Shown here: positions 35,974 to 44,348 of the stretch, piece by piece
Layout: each line of letters starts with the position of its first letter
How positions within the stretch are numbered: the stretch's first letter is position 1
Source: Gammaproteobacteria bacterium
GTDB taxonomy: Bacteria > Pseudomonadota > Gammaproteobacteria > S012-40
Assembly (NCBI GenBank): GCA_015487785.1
Contig: WFPC01000049.1
Coordinates: 1-47,155, forward strand
DNA length: 47,155 bases
Direction: 5' to 3'
Made by a program: the position numbers and the translations under genes
The notes under the pieces: model-generated
What the model saw: only the letters and a program-made list of their open reading frames with translations
Database searches by the model: none
What the model was told of the DNA's origin: nothing

Positions 35974-36555
35974 ATGCAGCCGAACACTTCGCTTTCCATA
36001 CTGCGCCTCGACGTATCGGGGCAACCGGTGGCCTGGATTTCCTGGCAGGATGCCGTGTGTCTCTATGTCAGACAGCGCGTGGCCTGGGAACTGGGGGAGA
36101 TGGCATTCCACGTGCGCGGAGGCAATTCACGGCTGTCGGGCCAGCGTTCCGGGGTGGTGATCAATTCCATCATTGCCGTGCGTGGCTCGGCCTCGGCGCG
36201 ACGTTTGTGGCATCAGGCGCCGCGCTTGAACAATCGCGAACTGTTTCGCCGGGATGGCTATCTGTGCATGTATTGTGGCAAGCCCTGCACGGAGCGTGAA
36301 CTGACCCGGGATCATGTGATCCCTCGGGCCCTGGGCGGGCAGGATCAATGGAACAATGTGGTGGCGGCCTGCCGCCGCTGCAATCTGCTCAAAGGGGGGC
36401 GTACGCCTGAACAGGCCGGCTTGTCTTTGCTGGCGGTGCCTTTCGTGCCCAATCCGGCAGAATACCTGGCCCTGAAGAACCGGCGTATCCTTGCCGATCA
36501 AATGGAATTCCTAAAGAAACAGTTTCACCACTCGCGCTTGCTCGATTTGTGCTGA
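35974..36555 (+). CDS. HNH endonuclease family protein
   Basis: The protein has 193 residues from ATG 35974; GTG 35968, two codons earlier, is also possible. The C-terminal half carries a complete HNH module: LFRRDGYLCMYCGKPC, the DHVIPRALGGQDQWNNVV active-site block and CRRCNLLKGGR, with two CxxC zinc knuckles. The N-terminal half has no recognised domain. Similar solitary HNH proteins are common housekeeping-like genes in Proteobacteria with unknown substrates. Nothing links it to restriction or phage genes here. A RAYT element follows it within about 120 bp. Confidence 0.85.
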   Translation: MQPNTSLSILRLDVSGQPVAWISWQDAVCLYVRQRVAWELGEMAFHVRGGNSRLSGQRSGVVINSIIAVRGSASARRLWHQAPRLNNRELFRRDGYLCMYCGKPCTERELTRDHVIPRALGGQDQWNNVVAACRRCNLLKGGRTPEQAGLSLLAVPFVPNPAEYLALKNRRILADQMEFLKKQFHHSRLLDLC

Positions 36556-36670
36556 GGCCTGCAATTCGGCAATATTGTCCAGCGCGTGGGGTTGCGCTCA
36601 AGTCCTAATTCTGCTGTAAATTTCCTCTCGCAGGTTCGGTGTCGCTCCGGGCTCAGTGGTCGATACCATC

Positions 36671-37481
36671 AAAGGGGTCAGAGTAATTGATTTGTTTTCC
36701 CGCCAGCGGTAGGGTGGGAGGAAAGTCATTTGGAGGGATCACCGGTGGCGCGACGTCCTCGCTTGAGCCTGCCCGGTATTGCGCACCACGTCATCCAGCG
36801 CGGCAATAACCGCCAGGCCTGTTTTTTCACGGAAGATGATTATCCGGTCTACCTGGACAAGCTCAAGGAATATAGTCGGAAATATGAGGTAGAGATCCAT
36901 GCCTATGTTCTGATGAGCAACCATGTGCATCTGCTGCTGACGCCGAAGGAAGCGGACGGGATGAGCCGGTTGGTTCAATCCCTTGGTCGCTATTATGTTC
37001 GCTATGTGAACCAACGTTATGGCCGTAGTGGTACCTTATGGGAGGGGCGTTTCAAGTCCTGCGTGATAGATAGTGAGAACTATTTTTTGGCGGTTAGCCG
37101 TTATATCGAACTCAATCCTGTCCGTGCCGGGATGGTGGCAAGTCCTGGGGATTATCCCTGGTCGAGCTACCAGAGAAATGCTTTGGGAAAGCCCATCGAG
37201 TTGATAACACCCCATGCCTGCTATTTGGCATTGGGGAAGACGGCGTTACAGAGGCGAGTTGCCTACCGGGCCTTGTTTGATGAGGCGATGGCCGAGCAGA
37301 GAGTCAAGGAGATTCGGGATGCGGTCAATAAAGGGTGGGTTCTTGGTGAGGAGGGGTTCAAGCGATGGATAGAAAGACGGGCCGGGCGTCGGGTTTCTCC
37401 CCTGCAGCGGGGAGGGGACCGGAGATCTGCGAGATATCGGGAGCTTGGCAAGAAGCAAGAACAAGTTACTCTGACCCCTTT
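36671..37481 (+). mobile_element. RAYT-type element bounded by perfect 16-bp inverted repeats
   Basis: AAAGGGGTCAGAGTAA (36671-36686) is repeated in exact reverse complement at 37466-37481 and encloses the transposase gene. REP-associated tyrosine transposases are commonly flanked by such inverted motifs. The element sits between the HNH gene and the 3' end of flgN, 43 bp from the flgN stop. I see no obvious target duplication, which is expected for HUH transposition. Confidence 0.82.
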
Positions 37482-37728
37482 GGTTCGCCGGTGGCGCAAT
37501 TGTTGCCGCCGGGTGGAGGGGGGTTCAGGCTTTGCCGATGCTAAGTCCCGGTGCGCCGCTGCCGGTGGTGCCCTTGGGGCCATAGGTGGGTTGGCCTTCG
37601 GGCATGCCGCGCAGGATGTCGAGGGCCTGCTGGGTGGCTTGTTGCCGTACCACCAGAATGGCACCGTTGACTTGGTTCTGGCGCTGGCATTCCCTGGCCT
37701 GTTCACCCAGTTGTTGCCACAGGGGTAG
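36745..37728 (+). CDS. REP-associated tyrosine transposase (Y1_Tnp, HUH superfamily)
   Basis: The protein has 327 residues from GTG 36745, chosen because GGAGG lies 8-12 bases upstream and it gives the usual start MARRPRLSLPGIAHHVIQRG; TTG 36730 is the longest alternative. The HUH motif is HVHLLL (in MSNHVHLLLTP), and the catalytic Tyr is in RYIELNPVRAGMV. It cleaves and joins single-stranded DNA near REP-like repeats. The core ends near residue 240 (at the right inverted repeat), and the reading frame then runs on for about 80 codons of non-homologous sequence antisense to flgN, so the tail is probably a by-product of insertion. Confidence 0.85.
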   Translation: MARRPRLSLPGIAHHVIQRGNNRQACFFTEDDYPVYLDKLKEYSRKYEVEIHAYVLMSNHVHLLLTPKEADGMSRLVQSLGRYYVRYVNQRYGRSGTLWEGRFKSCVIDSENYFLAVSRYIELNPVRAGMVASPGDYPWSSYQRNALGKPIELITPHACYLALGKTALQRRVAYRALFDEAMAEQRVKEIRDAVNKGWVLGEEGFKRWIERRAGRRVSPLQRGGDRRSARYRELGKKQEQVTLTPLVRRWRNCCRRVEGGSGFADAKSRCAAAGGALGAIGGLAFGHAAQDVEGLLGGLLPYHQNGTVDLVLALAFPGLFTQLLPQG

Positions 37729-38010
37729 CAGTTGCAGGTTTTCTCCCGGGTCGGCATCCTGCAGATGGGCACGAATACCCTCGGTGGTGATTTCGGCCTG
37801 GGCATCGAGCAACAGCCTCAGCCAGGCTTGGCTGAGGCCTTCCAATTGGTCGATAAGCGCCTGTTTCTTCTGGCTGATGTTCGTCAGGTCGCCGCTGTCC
37901 ATTTGCTTGAGCACCTTATACTCGGTCTGCAAGGTGGTGAGCAGATCGGTGGTGATGCGAAGCTGCTGTTCCAGCAGGGGACGGGCGGCATTGGCGAAGT
38001 TCTGATCCAT
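37525..38010 (-). CDS. flgN: FlgN flagellar export chaperone
   Basis: The protein has 161 residues, mostly helical, in the FlgN position directly after flgM with a one-base gap. The pattern LLEQQLRITTDLLTTLQTEY...LTNISQKKQALIDQLEGLSQ is typical of FlgN, which holds the hook-filament junction proteins FlgK and FlgL before export. The C-terminus (GPKGTTGSGAPGLSIGKA) is flexible, as in other members. The 3' end is read antisense by the tail of the RAYT frame. Confidence 0.85.
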   Translation of the reverse strand: MDQNFANAARPLLEQQLRITTDLLTTLQTEYKVLKQMDSGDLTNISQKKQALIDQLEGLSQAWLRLLLDAQAEITTEGIRAHLQDADPGENLQLLPLWQQLGEQARECQRQNQVNGAILVVRQQATQQALDILRGMPEGQPTYGPKGTTGSGAPGLSIGKA

Positions 38011-38011
38011 G

Positions 38012-38341
38012 TCAGCCTCGCGAGGCGATCATGCCTTCGAGCTGGATGATCTTGCCGGCCACCCGCGGCGGGTCGATGACGAAGGTGCCGGAGGCGATTT
38101 CGCTGCGTACCGCATTGACCCGTTGAGTATCGACCACGGGTACCGAGGCCAGTTGTTGCTCCAGGCTGCGCAACTGGGCGGCGGTATCGGTGAGGGTCAC
38201 CGAATCGCTGGCCGGTGCCGTGCTGGCTCCGGTACCGTTTTGCCCGCCACTGGATACGGCCGCGGTGGATTTGGTGTTGCGGCTGTCGGAAACCAGGGTG
38301 GGAGTGGCGTTGTTGCTGCCATTGATGCTGTTTACTGCCAT
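38012..38341 (-). CDS. flgM: FlgM anti-sigma-28 factor
   Basis: The protein has 109 residues from ATG 38341, chosen for the TGGAGATAC upstream; a longer frame to 38392 exists. The N-terminal half is Ser/Thr/Asn/Gly-rich and probably disordered. The C-terminal half (DSVTLTDTAAQLRSLEQQLA, then VDTQRVNAVRSEIASGTFVI, DPPRVAGKIIQLE) is the sigma-binding part that holds FliA until export through the finished hook. It has its own sigma-28 promoter, giving the usual feedback, and is followed by flgN at one base. Confidence 0.93.
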   Translation of the reverse strand: MAVNSINGSNNATPTLVSDSRNTKSTAAVSSGGQNGTGASTAPASDSVTLTDTAAQLRSLEQQLASVPVVDTQRVNAVRSEIASGTFVIDPPRVAGKIIQLEGMIASRG

Positions 38342-38372
38342 TACTGTATCTCCAGAGATTCGCCCGCAGACC

Positions 38373-38399
38373 TTATCGACCACAGGCGGCAAAACTTTA
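38373..38399 (-). promoter_or_regulatory. Sigma-28 promoter of flgM-flgN
   Basis: On the minus strand TAAAGTTT (38399-38392), an 11-base spacer and GTCGATAA (38380-38373) match the FliA consensus at 8 of 8 and 7 of 8 positions. The start would be near 38366, about 25 nt before ATG 38341. Confidence 0.85.
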
Positions 38400-38496
38400 G
38401 AAAAAAATCCCGTTCTTTGAAAAAATAATTAACTTCATGTAACTAAAGCTGTTTTATCCAAGCATAGTCGAATTCCAGGCAACTTCAAGTCTTCAT

Positions 38497-39204
38497 TCAG
38501 TGAAGTGAGACTTCCACCACGGCTTCGCCGATCACCTTGGCCTCGATGGTACGTCCCGAGGAACTGTTGCGTACCGGAATGCGTTCCCCCAGGGCGCCGT
38601 CTCGCAAGGCAATACCGCTCATGCGAATGCTGAATTGTTTGCCACGAGCGATGATGCTGACCTTGTCGTCCTTGCCGATGAGCTTGGCAGCCTCGAGTTG
38701 ATTCGGACGCAGGGTTTCCCCCCGCTGGATGGCGCGCTTGGCCACCCGGCCGACGATGGCTTGGGGGTCGCCGATGAAGCCATAGCTGAAGCGGCTGACG
38801 TTTTGCCGGCTGACATACAGATCCTCGGTGGCGATGGTTTTGCCTCGGGGTATGTGGCGGCTGGCCATGACCACCTGTGCATACCGTTCGATACGTACGG
38901 GGATGTAGAGTTTCCACGGTTTGGGTGCGTGGCAGCGCACGCCCACGGTGAGACGGTTGCGGGTCTGGCTGCCTTCGGGCAGGAACAGCTCGGGCGGTTG
39001 GGCACAACGCTCCAGGTGCAGACGGGGGTCGAGTTTGTCCACGCGGAGCTGAATTTCCTCTCCCGGCTGGCTGGTGCGCTGGATTTCCGCCAGGGCGAAG
39101 TCCCGCACTGCCTCGCGCAGGCTCTCCAGGGGGTGACCCGAGGCCACGGCTAGTGTAGGCGTGGCCAGCAGGCCCAGCAGCAAGTAGAACAGTCTGAGGC
39201 TCAT
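38497..39204 (-). CDS. flgA: FlgA periplasmic P-ring assembly chaperone
   Basis: The protein has 235 residues from ATG 39204, which gives a signal peptide (MSLRLFYLLLGLLATPTLAV); the frame is open to 39402. The SAF domain is clear: RHIPRGKTIATEDL, PQAIVGRVAKRAIQRGETLR, NQLEAAKLIGKDDKV, and the end TIEAKVIGEAVVEVSLH. FlgA helps FlgI form the P ring. It is divergent from cheV and lies upstream of flgM by about 155 bp. Confidence 0.93.
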   Translation of the reverse strand: MSLRLFYLLLGLLATPTLAVASGHPLESLREAVRDFALAEIQRTSQPGEEIQLRVDKLDPRLHLERCAQPPELFLPEGSQTRNRLTVGVRCHAPKPWKLYIPVRIERYAQVVMASRHIPRGKTIATEDLYVSRQNVSRFSYGFIGDPQAIVGRVAKRAIQRGETLRPNQLEAAKLIGKDDKVSIIARGKQFSIRMSGIALRDGALGERIPVRNSSSGRTIEAKVIGEAVVEVSLH

Positions 39205-39307
39205 GGTTGGTATAACGGCTACGGTTTTCTGACTGACACAAGCATAAAACATGCCCTCGGTCTGTGAAGATGGATTTCCGTGGAATATTTCAGAGTTTGG
39301 CGCAATT

Positions 39308-39315
39308 GCCGATAA
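39308..39315 (+). promoter_or_regulatory. Sigma-28-type -10 element before cheV
   Basis: GCCGATAA is a perfect FliA -10 box, 36 bp before the cheV start. The -35 region at the expected spacing (39289-39296, TTCAGAGT) is poor. A shifted GTTT may contribute, so this is a candidate only. Confidence 0.45.
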
Positions 39316-39351
39316 GGGGGTAAGTAGCGGAACGAGGCAATGGGAGTTCTT

Positions 39352-40305
39352 ATGTCGAACGTATTGGCAGGGGTTGATGAAAGAACCCGTCTGGTTGGTC
39401 ATAACCGTATGGAATTGTTACTGTTTCGTCTGGATGGCAAGCAGCGTTACGGGATCAATGTCTTCAAGGTGAGAGAAGTCATTCAGTGCCCGCCACTCAC
39501 CGCGGTGCCCAATAGTCATCCGGCGGTGCGGGGTATCACCAATCTGCGTGGGCAGACCATTTCGGTAATCGATCTGCAATTTGCCCTGGGCAAGCCGCCG
39601 GTGGAGGATCCCAGCCAGTGTTCGGTTATCGTCACTGAGTACAACCGCAAGATGCAGGGTTTTCTGGTGCCGCAGATCCTGCATATCATCAATAAGCACT
39701 GGGAAGAGATGCAATTGCCGCCCAGGGCCACCGGCCGTGATCACTATCTCACCGCCGTGACTCAGTACGATGACGGCGAGTTGGTGGAGATACTCGATGT
39801 GGAAAAAGTGCTCTACACCATCAATGGCGAGGGTCCGGAGGAGGATATTCCTGAGGACATCGTGGAGGGCCTGCAGGTACCCGAGGGTATCCACGTGCTG
39901 GCGGCGGACGACTCCATGGTGGCACGCAATCAGATCAAACGGGCGTTGGAGACCCTGGGGGTGGAGTATACCCTGGTGGTCAACGGTGCCCAGGCCTTGG
40001 CGCAATTGCAGCACTGGCGTGATGAGGAGCCAGGGAAACTGGCCAAGCTGGCCTTGGTGATCTCCGATGTGGAAATGCCCGAGATGGACGGTTACACCTT
40101 GACCGCTGAGATTCGCAAGGATCCGGCCCTGCGCGGGTTGAAGATTCTGCTGCACACGTCCCTGAGTGGGGTGTTCGATTCCTCCTTGCTGGAGGATATC
40201 AAGGCCGATGGTTTTCTGTCGAAATTCGAGGGTGCCGATCTGGCGGGATTCGTGCGCCAGGCGATAGAGGAATTCGTCGCCAGCCAGCAGGCGGCATCAC
40301 AATGA
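39352..40305 (+). CDS. cheV: CheV chemotaxis coupling protein (CheW-receiver fusion)
   Basis: The protein has 317 residues from ATG 39352, preceded by GGGAG; the usual CheV opening MSNVLAGVDERTRLVG supports it over ATG 39340. The CheW domain (about 15-160; RYGINVFKVREVIQ, GITNLRGQTISVIDL) is fused to a receiver (about 180-310) with an intact acidic pair (AADDS), acceptor Asp in ISDVEMPEMDG and Lys in LSKF. It couples receptors to CheA and may buffer phosphate flow. It is followed 30 bp later by cheR. Confidence 0.95.
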   Translation: MSNVLAGVDERTRLVGHNRMELLLFRLDGKQRYGINVFKVREVIQCPPLTAVPNSHPAVRGITNLRGQTISVIDLQFALGKPPVEDPSQCSVIVTEYNRKMQGFLVPQILHIINKHWEEMQLPPRATGRDHYLTAVTQYDDGELVEILDVEKVLYTINGEGPEEDIPEDIVEGLQVPEGIHVLAADDSMVARNQIKRALETLGVEYTLVVNGAQALAQLQHWRDEEPGKLAKLALVISDVEMPEMDGYTLTAEIRKDPALRGLKILLHTSLSGVFDSSLLEDIKADGFLSKFEGADLAGFVRQAIEEFVASQQAASQ

Positions 40306-40335
40306 CAATGTTGGGTTGACGAGGGATGGCAGGGG

Positions 40336-41190
40336 ATGATTAGCAAACAGGAATTCGACGAATTTCGCAAGTTTCTCGAGCAGGCCTCGGGTATCGTGCT
40401 GAGCGAGGGAAAGCACTACCTGGTCAGCAGCCGCTTGTCGAAATTGTTACAGGAAAACGGTATTGGCAGCATCGCCGAGTTGATCACCTGCCTCAAGCAA
40501 AATCGCAAGCCAGGCCTGCGCGAACAGGTGGTGGATGCTATGACCACCAATGAAACCATGTGGTTTCGCGACCGCTATCCCTACGAGATGTTGCAGCAGA
40601 GTCTGCTGCCGGAGTTCGCCGAACGCATCAAAACCGGCCCCCTGCGGATTTGGTCGGCGGCCTGTTCCACCGGCCAGGAGCCTTATTCCATCAGTATCGT
40701 GGTGGAAGAATTCCTCAAGGCCAATCCCGGCAGTTTTCCCCGCGGTGTGCAGATCGTGGCCACCGATATTTCACCCTCGGTGCTGGAAGTGGCCAAGGCT
40801 GGACGTTACGACCAGAGCGCCATCGACCGCGGCGTCAGCCCTGAGCGACGTCAGCGTTTCTTCCGCCAGGATGGGAGATACTGGGAGGTCGTGCCCGAGA
40901 TCAAGTCACGGGTGTTGTTTCGCCAGTTGAATCTGCAGCAGTCTTTCGTCAGTCTGTCCAAGTTCGATTTGATCTTTTGCCGCAACGTGTTGATCTATTT
41001 TTCCTCGGAGTTCAAACGCGATATTCTCGAGCGTCAGGCAGCCCAGCTCAATCCCGGAGGTTATTTGATGCTGGGCAGTTCCGAGGCACCTACTCGCTAT
41101 ACCGATCGCTATGTGATGGTGCGCATGCCCCAGGGTGTGATCTATCAGTGCAAACCCGAGCCCGAGGCGATGCGGGTGAATCAGCGCTAG
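40336..41190 (+). CDS. cheR: CheR chemoreceptor methyltransferase
   Basis: The protein has 284 residues. An N-terminal helical domain is followed by the SAM-binding domain with the family motifs TTNETMWFRD, IWSAACSTGQEPYSI, IVATDISPSVLEVAKAGRYD and DLIFCRNVLIYFS. It methylates glutamates on the chemoreceptors. It is coupled to cheV; a short GC hairpin (CCGCC/GGCGG, about 41206-41217) follows the stop, and a separate sigma-54 promoter then serves flgB. Confidence 0.96.
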   Translation: MISKQEFDEFRKFLEQASGIVLSEGKHYLVSSRLSKLLQENGIGSIAELITCLKQNRKPGLREQVVDAMTTNETMWFRDRYPYEMLQQSLLPEFAERIKTGPLRIWSAACSTGQEPYSISIVVEEFLKANPGSFPRGVQIVATDISPSVLEVAKAGRYDQSAIDRGVSPERRQRFFRQDGRYWEVVPEIKSRVLFRQLNLQQSFVSLSKFDLIFCRNVLIYFSSEFKRDILERQAAQLNPGGYLMLGSSEAPTRYTDRYVMVRMPQGVIYQCKPEPEAMRVNQR

Positions 41191-41357
41191 CCCACTGCCG
41201 TGTTTGCCGCCTTGGCGGTAGCTCTTTGCCGGTTTGGCCGGGCCGGACAGCCGTTTTTGCCACTGGCTTGAGAGCGGTTGTGTTTGGGGCGATATTTTCC
41301 GTTTAGAAACAGTCTGTTGGTATTCTCCTGTCAGGCTTTTCCAGAGCCTCCGGTGGC

Positions 41358-41372
41358 TGGCACAGGCTTTGC
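41358..41372 (+). promoter_or_regulatory. Sigma-54 (RpoN) promoter of the flgB operon
   Basis: TGGCAC (41358-41363), five bases, then TTGC (41369-41372) match the -24/-12 consensus exactly, with the right spacing. Initiation near 41384 would leave about 30 nt before flgB. This suggests an RpoN/FlrC-type middle class, as in polar-flagellate gammaproteobacteria. It lies in the 224-base gap after cheR. Confidence 0.88.
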
Positions 41373-41414
41373 CTCTTTACTGCCGAAAGCAAAATCGACG
41401 GACGAGGGGTAAGC

Positions 41415-41816
41415 ATGCGATTCGATCTGGACAAGGCCATGGGTATTCACGAACAGGCGCTCTATGTGCGCGCACGGCGCAGCAGTGTCATCGCCTCCAA
41501 TCTGGCCAATGCCGATACCCCCAATTACAAGGCCCGTGACATCGATTTCAAGACGGTTTTGAAGAACCTGGCTGGTGATACGGGGCCTGGGCGCATGCTC
41601 AACACCCAGCCTGGCCATATCCAGCCTGCAGGCAGCAGTGTGGACGACGCCGAGTTGCTCTATCGTTACCCCTATCAGCCTTCGATCGACGGCAATACCG
41701 TCGACAGCCAGTTGGAGAAGTCTGAGTTCACCCAGAATGCCTTGCGTTACCAGGCGACCCTGCAGTTTCTGGGCGGCAAGATCAAGGGCCTGATGAAGGC
41801 CATCAAAGGAGAATAG
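41415..41816 (+). CDS. flgB: FlgB proximal rod protein
   Basis: The protein has 133 residues, with the rod/hook signature SNLANADTPNYKARDIDF near residue 33. It is built into the base of the flagellar rod. ATG 41415 follows GAGGGG. It is the first gene after the sigma-54 promoter, and the next gene starts two bases after its stop. Confidence 0.95.
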   Translation: MRFDLDKAMGIHEQALYVRARRSSVIASNLANADTPNYKARDIDFKTVLKNLAGDTGPGRMLNTQPGHIQPAGSSVDDAELLYRYPYQPSIDGNTVDSQLEKSEFTQNALRYQATLQFLGGKIKGLMKAIKGE

Positions 41817-41818
41817 TC

Positions 41819-42232
41819 ATGTCGTTGATGGGAGTCTTTGAGGTTTCCGGCTCGGCGCTCAGTGCCCAGATCGTGCGCCTGAATGTGACTTCGAGCAATC
41901 TGGCCAATGCCGAGACGGTGAGCAGCAGTATCGACAAGACCTATCGCGCCCGCCAGCCGGTGTTTGCCGCACTGGTGGATCGTTTCTCCGACAACCCGGG
42001 CATGGTTGGGGTGCAGGTCAAGGGGATCGTGGAAAGCCAGGCCGAGTTGCCCATGCGCTATCAGCCGGATCATCCCATGGCCAACGAGGACGGTTATATC
42101 TTCCTGCCCAATGTGAATCCCATAGAGGAAATGGCCAACATGATTTCGGCTTCGCGCTCCTACCAGAACAATGTGGCGGTGATGAATACCTCCAAGCAAA
42201 TGTTGCAGGCCACCCTGCGCCTGGGTCAATGA
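41819..42232 (+). CDS. flgC: FlgC proximal rod protein
   Basis: The protein has 137 residues. SALSAQIVRLNVTSSNLANA is the N-terminal rod signature, and the C-terminus (NMISASRSYQNNVAVMNTSK) is the typical coiled partner. It follows flgB with translational coupling distance (AAAGGAG before ATG). Length is as expected. Confidence 0.95.
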   Translation: MSLMGVFEVSGSALSAQIVRLNVTSSNLANAETVSSSIDKTYRARQPVFAALVDRFSDNPGMVGVQVKGIVESQAELPMRYQPDHPMANEDGYIFLPNVNPIEEMANMISASRSYQNNVAVMNTSKQMLQATLRLGQ

Positions 42233-42264
42233 GCCTCTGAACGGCGATTGCTGGAGATAGTGAG

Positions 42265-42948
42265 ATGCCCAAGGATATAAGCAACAACCCCTTCATCGAT
42301 CAGCTCGGCCTGCCCAAGCAGAGCGAGCAGAAAAAAGATGGCAACACCCTGGCCCAGGAACAGTTCCTGGAATTGCTGGTGGCCCAGATCGAGAACCAGA
42401 ATCCGCTCAAGCCGCAGGACAACGGCGAGTTTCTCGGCCAGATGGCCCAGTTCAGCACCGTTTCGGGGCTGCAGCAAATGCAGAAGTCCATCGATCAGCT
42501 CAATGCCAATCTGATGTCCAGCCAGGCCCTGCAGGCCTCCAGCCTGGTGGGGAGGCTGGTGCTGGTGCCAGGTAACAAGGGTTACCTGCCCGAGGGCGAG
42601 GGGGATCGTTTCTTCGGTGCCATCGATGTGCCCTCCACCACCACCGGTATCAAGGTGGAGGTGACCTCGGCCAGCGGCGAGCTGGTCAAGACCATTACCC
42701 TGGGGACCCAGAACGAGGGTATGAGCCGTTTCAGTTGGGATGGTACCGATGAGCAGGGCAACCCCCTGCCAGCCGGTGATTATCAGGTAACCGCCTCGGG
42801 TTATGTGGGCGGTGAGCTGCAGGCCCTGGAGACCAATATCGTGGCACCCGTAGACAGCGTCACCCTGGGACGCAACGGCGGCAAGATGATGCTCAATGTG
42901 GCCGGCTTCGGCGCCATGGACATCGATTCGGTGAGAGAGATCCTTTAA
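42265..42948 (+). CDS. flgD: FlgD hook-capping protein
   Basis: The protein has 227 residues. The N-terminal part (LAQEQFLELLVAQIENQNPL) is the FlgD signature, followed by the tudor/FlgD_ig core with SRFSWDGTDEQGNPLPAGDY. It forms the temporary cap that directs FlgE assembly. It starts 32 bp after flgC, with GGAGATAGTGAG before ATG 42265. Confidence 0.95.
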   Translation: MPKDISNNPFIDQLGLPKQSEQKKDGNTLAQEQFLELLVAQIENQNPLKPQDNGEFLGQMAQFSTVSGLQQMQKSIDQLNANLMSSQALQASSLVGRLVLVPGNKGYLPEGEGDRFFGAIDVPSTTTGIKVEVTSASGELVKTITLGTQNEGMSRFSWDGTDEQGNPLPAGDYQVTASGYVGGELQALETNIVAPVDSVTLGRNGGKMMLNVAGFGAMDIDSVREIL

Positions 42949-42974
42949 GTTTCCTGTTTAGGAGGAGTTGCGTT

Positions 42975-44333
42975 ATGCCTTTTCGTATCGCTCTGAGTGG
43001 CCTCAAGGCCGCATCCACGGACCTGAAAGTGACCGGCAACAATATTGCCAACTCGGCCACCTATGGTTACAAGCGTTCGCGGGCGGAGTTCGTCGATGTC
43101 TATGTTGCCGCCTATGGTGCCATTTCCACCATCACCAACGGTAGCGGCGTGCGCACGCCCAATATCCGCCAGTTGTTCAGCCAGGGTAACATTGAATACA
43201 CCGACAACAACACCGATCTGGCCATCACCGGGCAGGGTTTTTTCGTGGTGGAAGATGAGAAGGGGCGTTATCTCACGCGTAACGGCGCCTTTGGTCTGGA
43301 TCGTGACGGTTATCTCACCAATAACACCGGCCAGCGTTTGCAGGTATTTCCGCCAGTGGAGGTGGGAGCCAACGAGGTAACTTTCAACACCGGTACCCTG
43401 ACCGATCTGCGCCTGGAGAACGACATCGGTGCGCCGGTGGCTACTTCCGAGGTGGAGATCAATGTCAATCTGGATGCCGACGTCACCCCCATAGGCATCG
43501 ACACCACTACTGCCGCGGGCCTGGCGGACAACCAGGGTACCACGGGTACCGCGTTCGATCCCACCGACCCCAATACCTATAATCACGTGACCGCCAACAC
43601 CGTCTATGACTCCTTGGGAGCGCCACATACCGCGACCTTCTATTATCGCAAGGTGGATGATATCGCCACGCCTGGCTCGGTGGACAATGTCTGGCAGGTG
43701 TTCACCTATATCGATGGGGTGGAAGTGCCGCCCTTTGACAACGCCACAAGCACTTCCCTGGGAGCGGGTACGCCAGCCTTGATGACGTTTAACCCCGATG
43801 GTACCCTCGCCAGCGTGACGCCTGCAGCGTCGGCCACGGGGCCATTGACGATTTCCTATACACCTTTTTCCACCGTGACCGGCTCAGAGGATATCGATAT
43901 CGATATCAACTACAAGGATACCACTCAGTATGGTAGCGACTTTGCGGTCAACACCCTGAGTCAGAACGGGTTCACCACCGGTCGCCTGTCGGGCTTCGAT
44001 GTCTCCGACGACGGTACCATCTATGCCCGTTATACCAATGGCAATGCACAAGTACTGGGCATGGTGGCTCTGGGCAATCTCGCCAACCCCCAGGGCCTGC
44101 GCCAGAAAGGGGACTCTCTGTGGGTGGAGACTTTCGAGGGGGGAGACTTGGTGCTGGGCCAGCCGGGCACCGCCAGCCTGGGCCTGATCCAGTCCGGTGC
44201 CCTGGAGGCATCCACGGTGGAGATCGCCGATGAGCTGGTGAATATGATCGTGGCGCAGCGTAACTACCAGGCCAATGCCCAGGTCATCAGCACGGCCGAC
44301 CAGTTGACCCAGACCTTGCTGAACATCCGCTGA
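42975..44333 (+). CDS. flgE: FlgE hook protein
   Basis: The protein has 452 residues. It has the N-terminal signature NNIANSATYGYKRSRAEFVD, a variable middle (about 140-330) and the conserved C-terminus (ALEASTVEIADELVNMIVAQ, YQANAQVISTADQL). It polymerises into the flagellar hook. ATG 42975 follows AGGAGGAG. Nothing is missing. Confidence 0.96.
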   Translation: MPFRIALSGLKAASTDLKVTGNNIANSATYGYKRSRAEFVDVYVAAYGAISTITNGSGVRTPNIRQLFSQGNIEYTDNNTDLAITGQGFFVVEDEKGRYLTRNGAFGLDRDGYLTNNTGQRLQVFPPVEVGANEVTFNTGTLTDLRLENDIGAPVATSEVEINVNLDADVTPIGIDTTTAAGLADNQGTTGTAFDPTDPNTYNHVTANTVYDSLGAPHTATFYYRKVDDIATPGSVDNVWQVFTYIDGVEVPPFDNATSTSLGAGTPALMTFNPDGTLASVTPAASATGPLTISYTPFSTVTGSEDIDIDINYKDTTQYGSDFAVNTLSQNGFTTGRLSGFDVSDDGTIYARYTNGNAQVLGMVALGNLANPQGLRQKGDSLWVETFEGGDLVLGQPGTASLGLIQSGALEASTVEIADELVNMIVAQRNYQANAQVISTADQLTQTLLNIR

Positions 44334-44348
44334 TAGGGTGAGCTGAGC

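Noticed and set aside
39290..39315. Sigma-54-like TGGCGC with TTGCC upstream of cheV
   Set aside because: The distance between the GG and GC elements is about three bases too short; the perfect sigma-28 -10 box overlapping it is the better reading.
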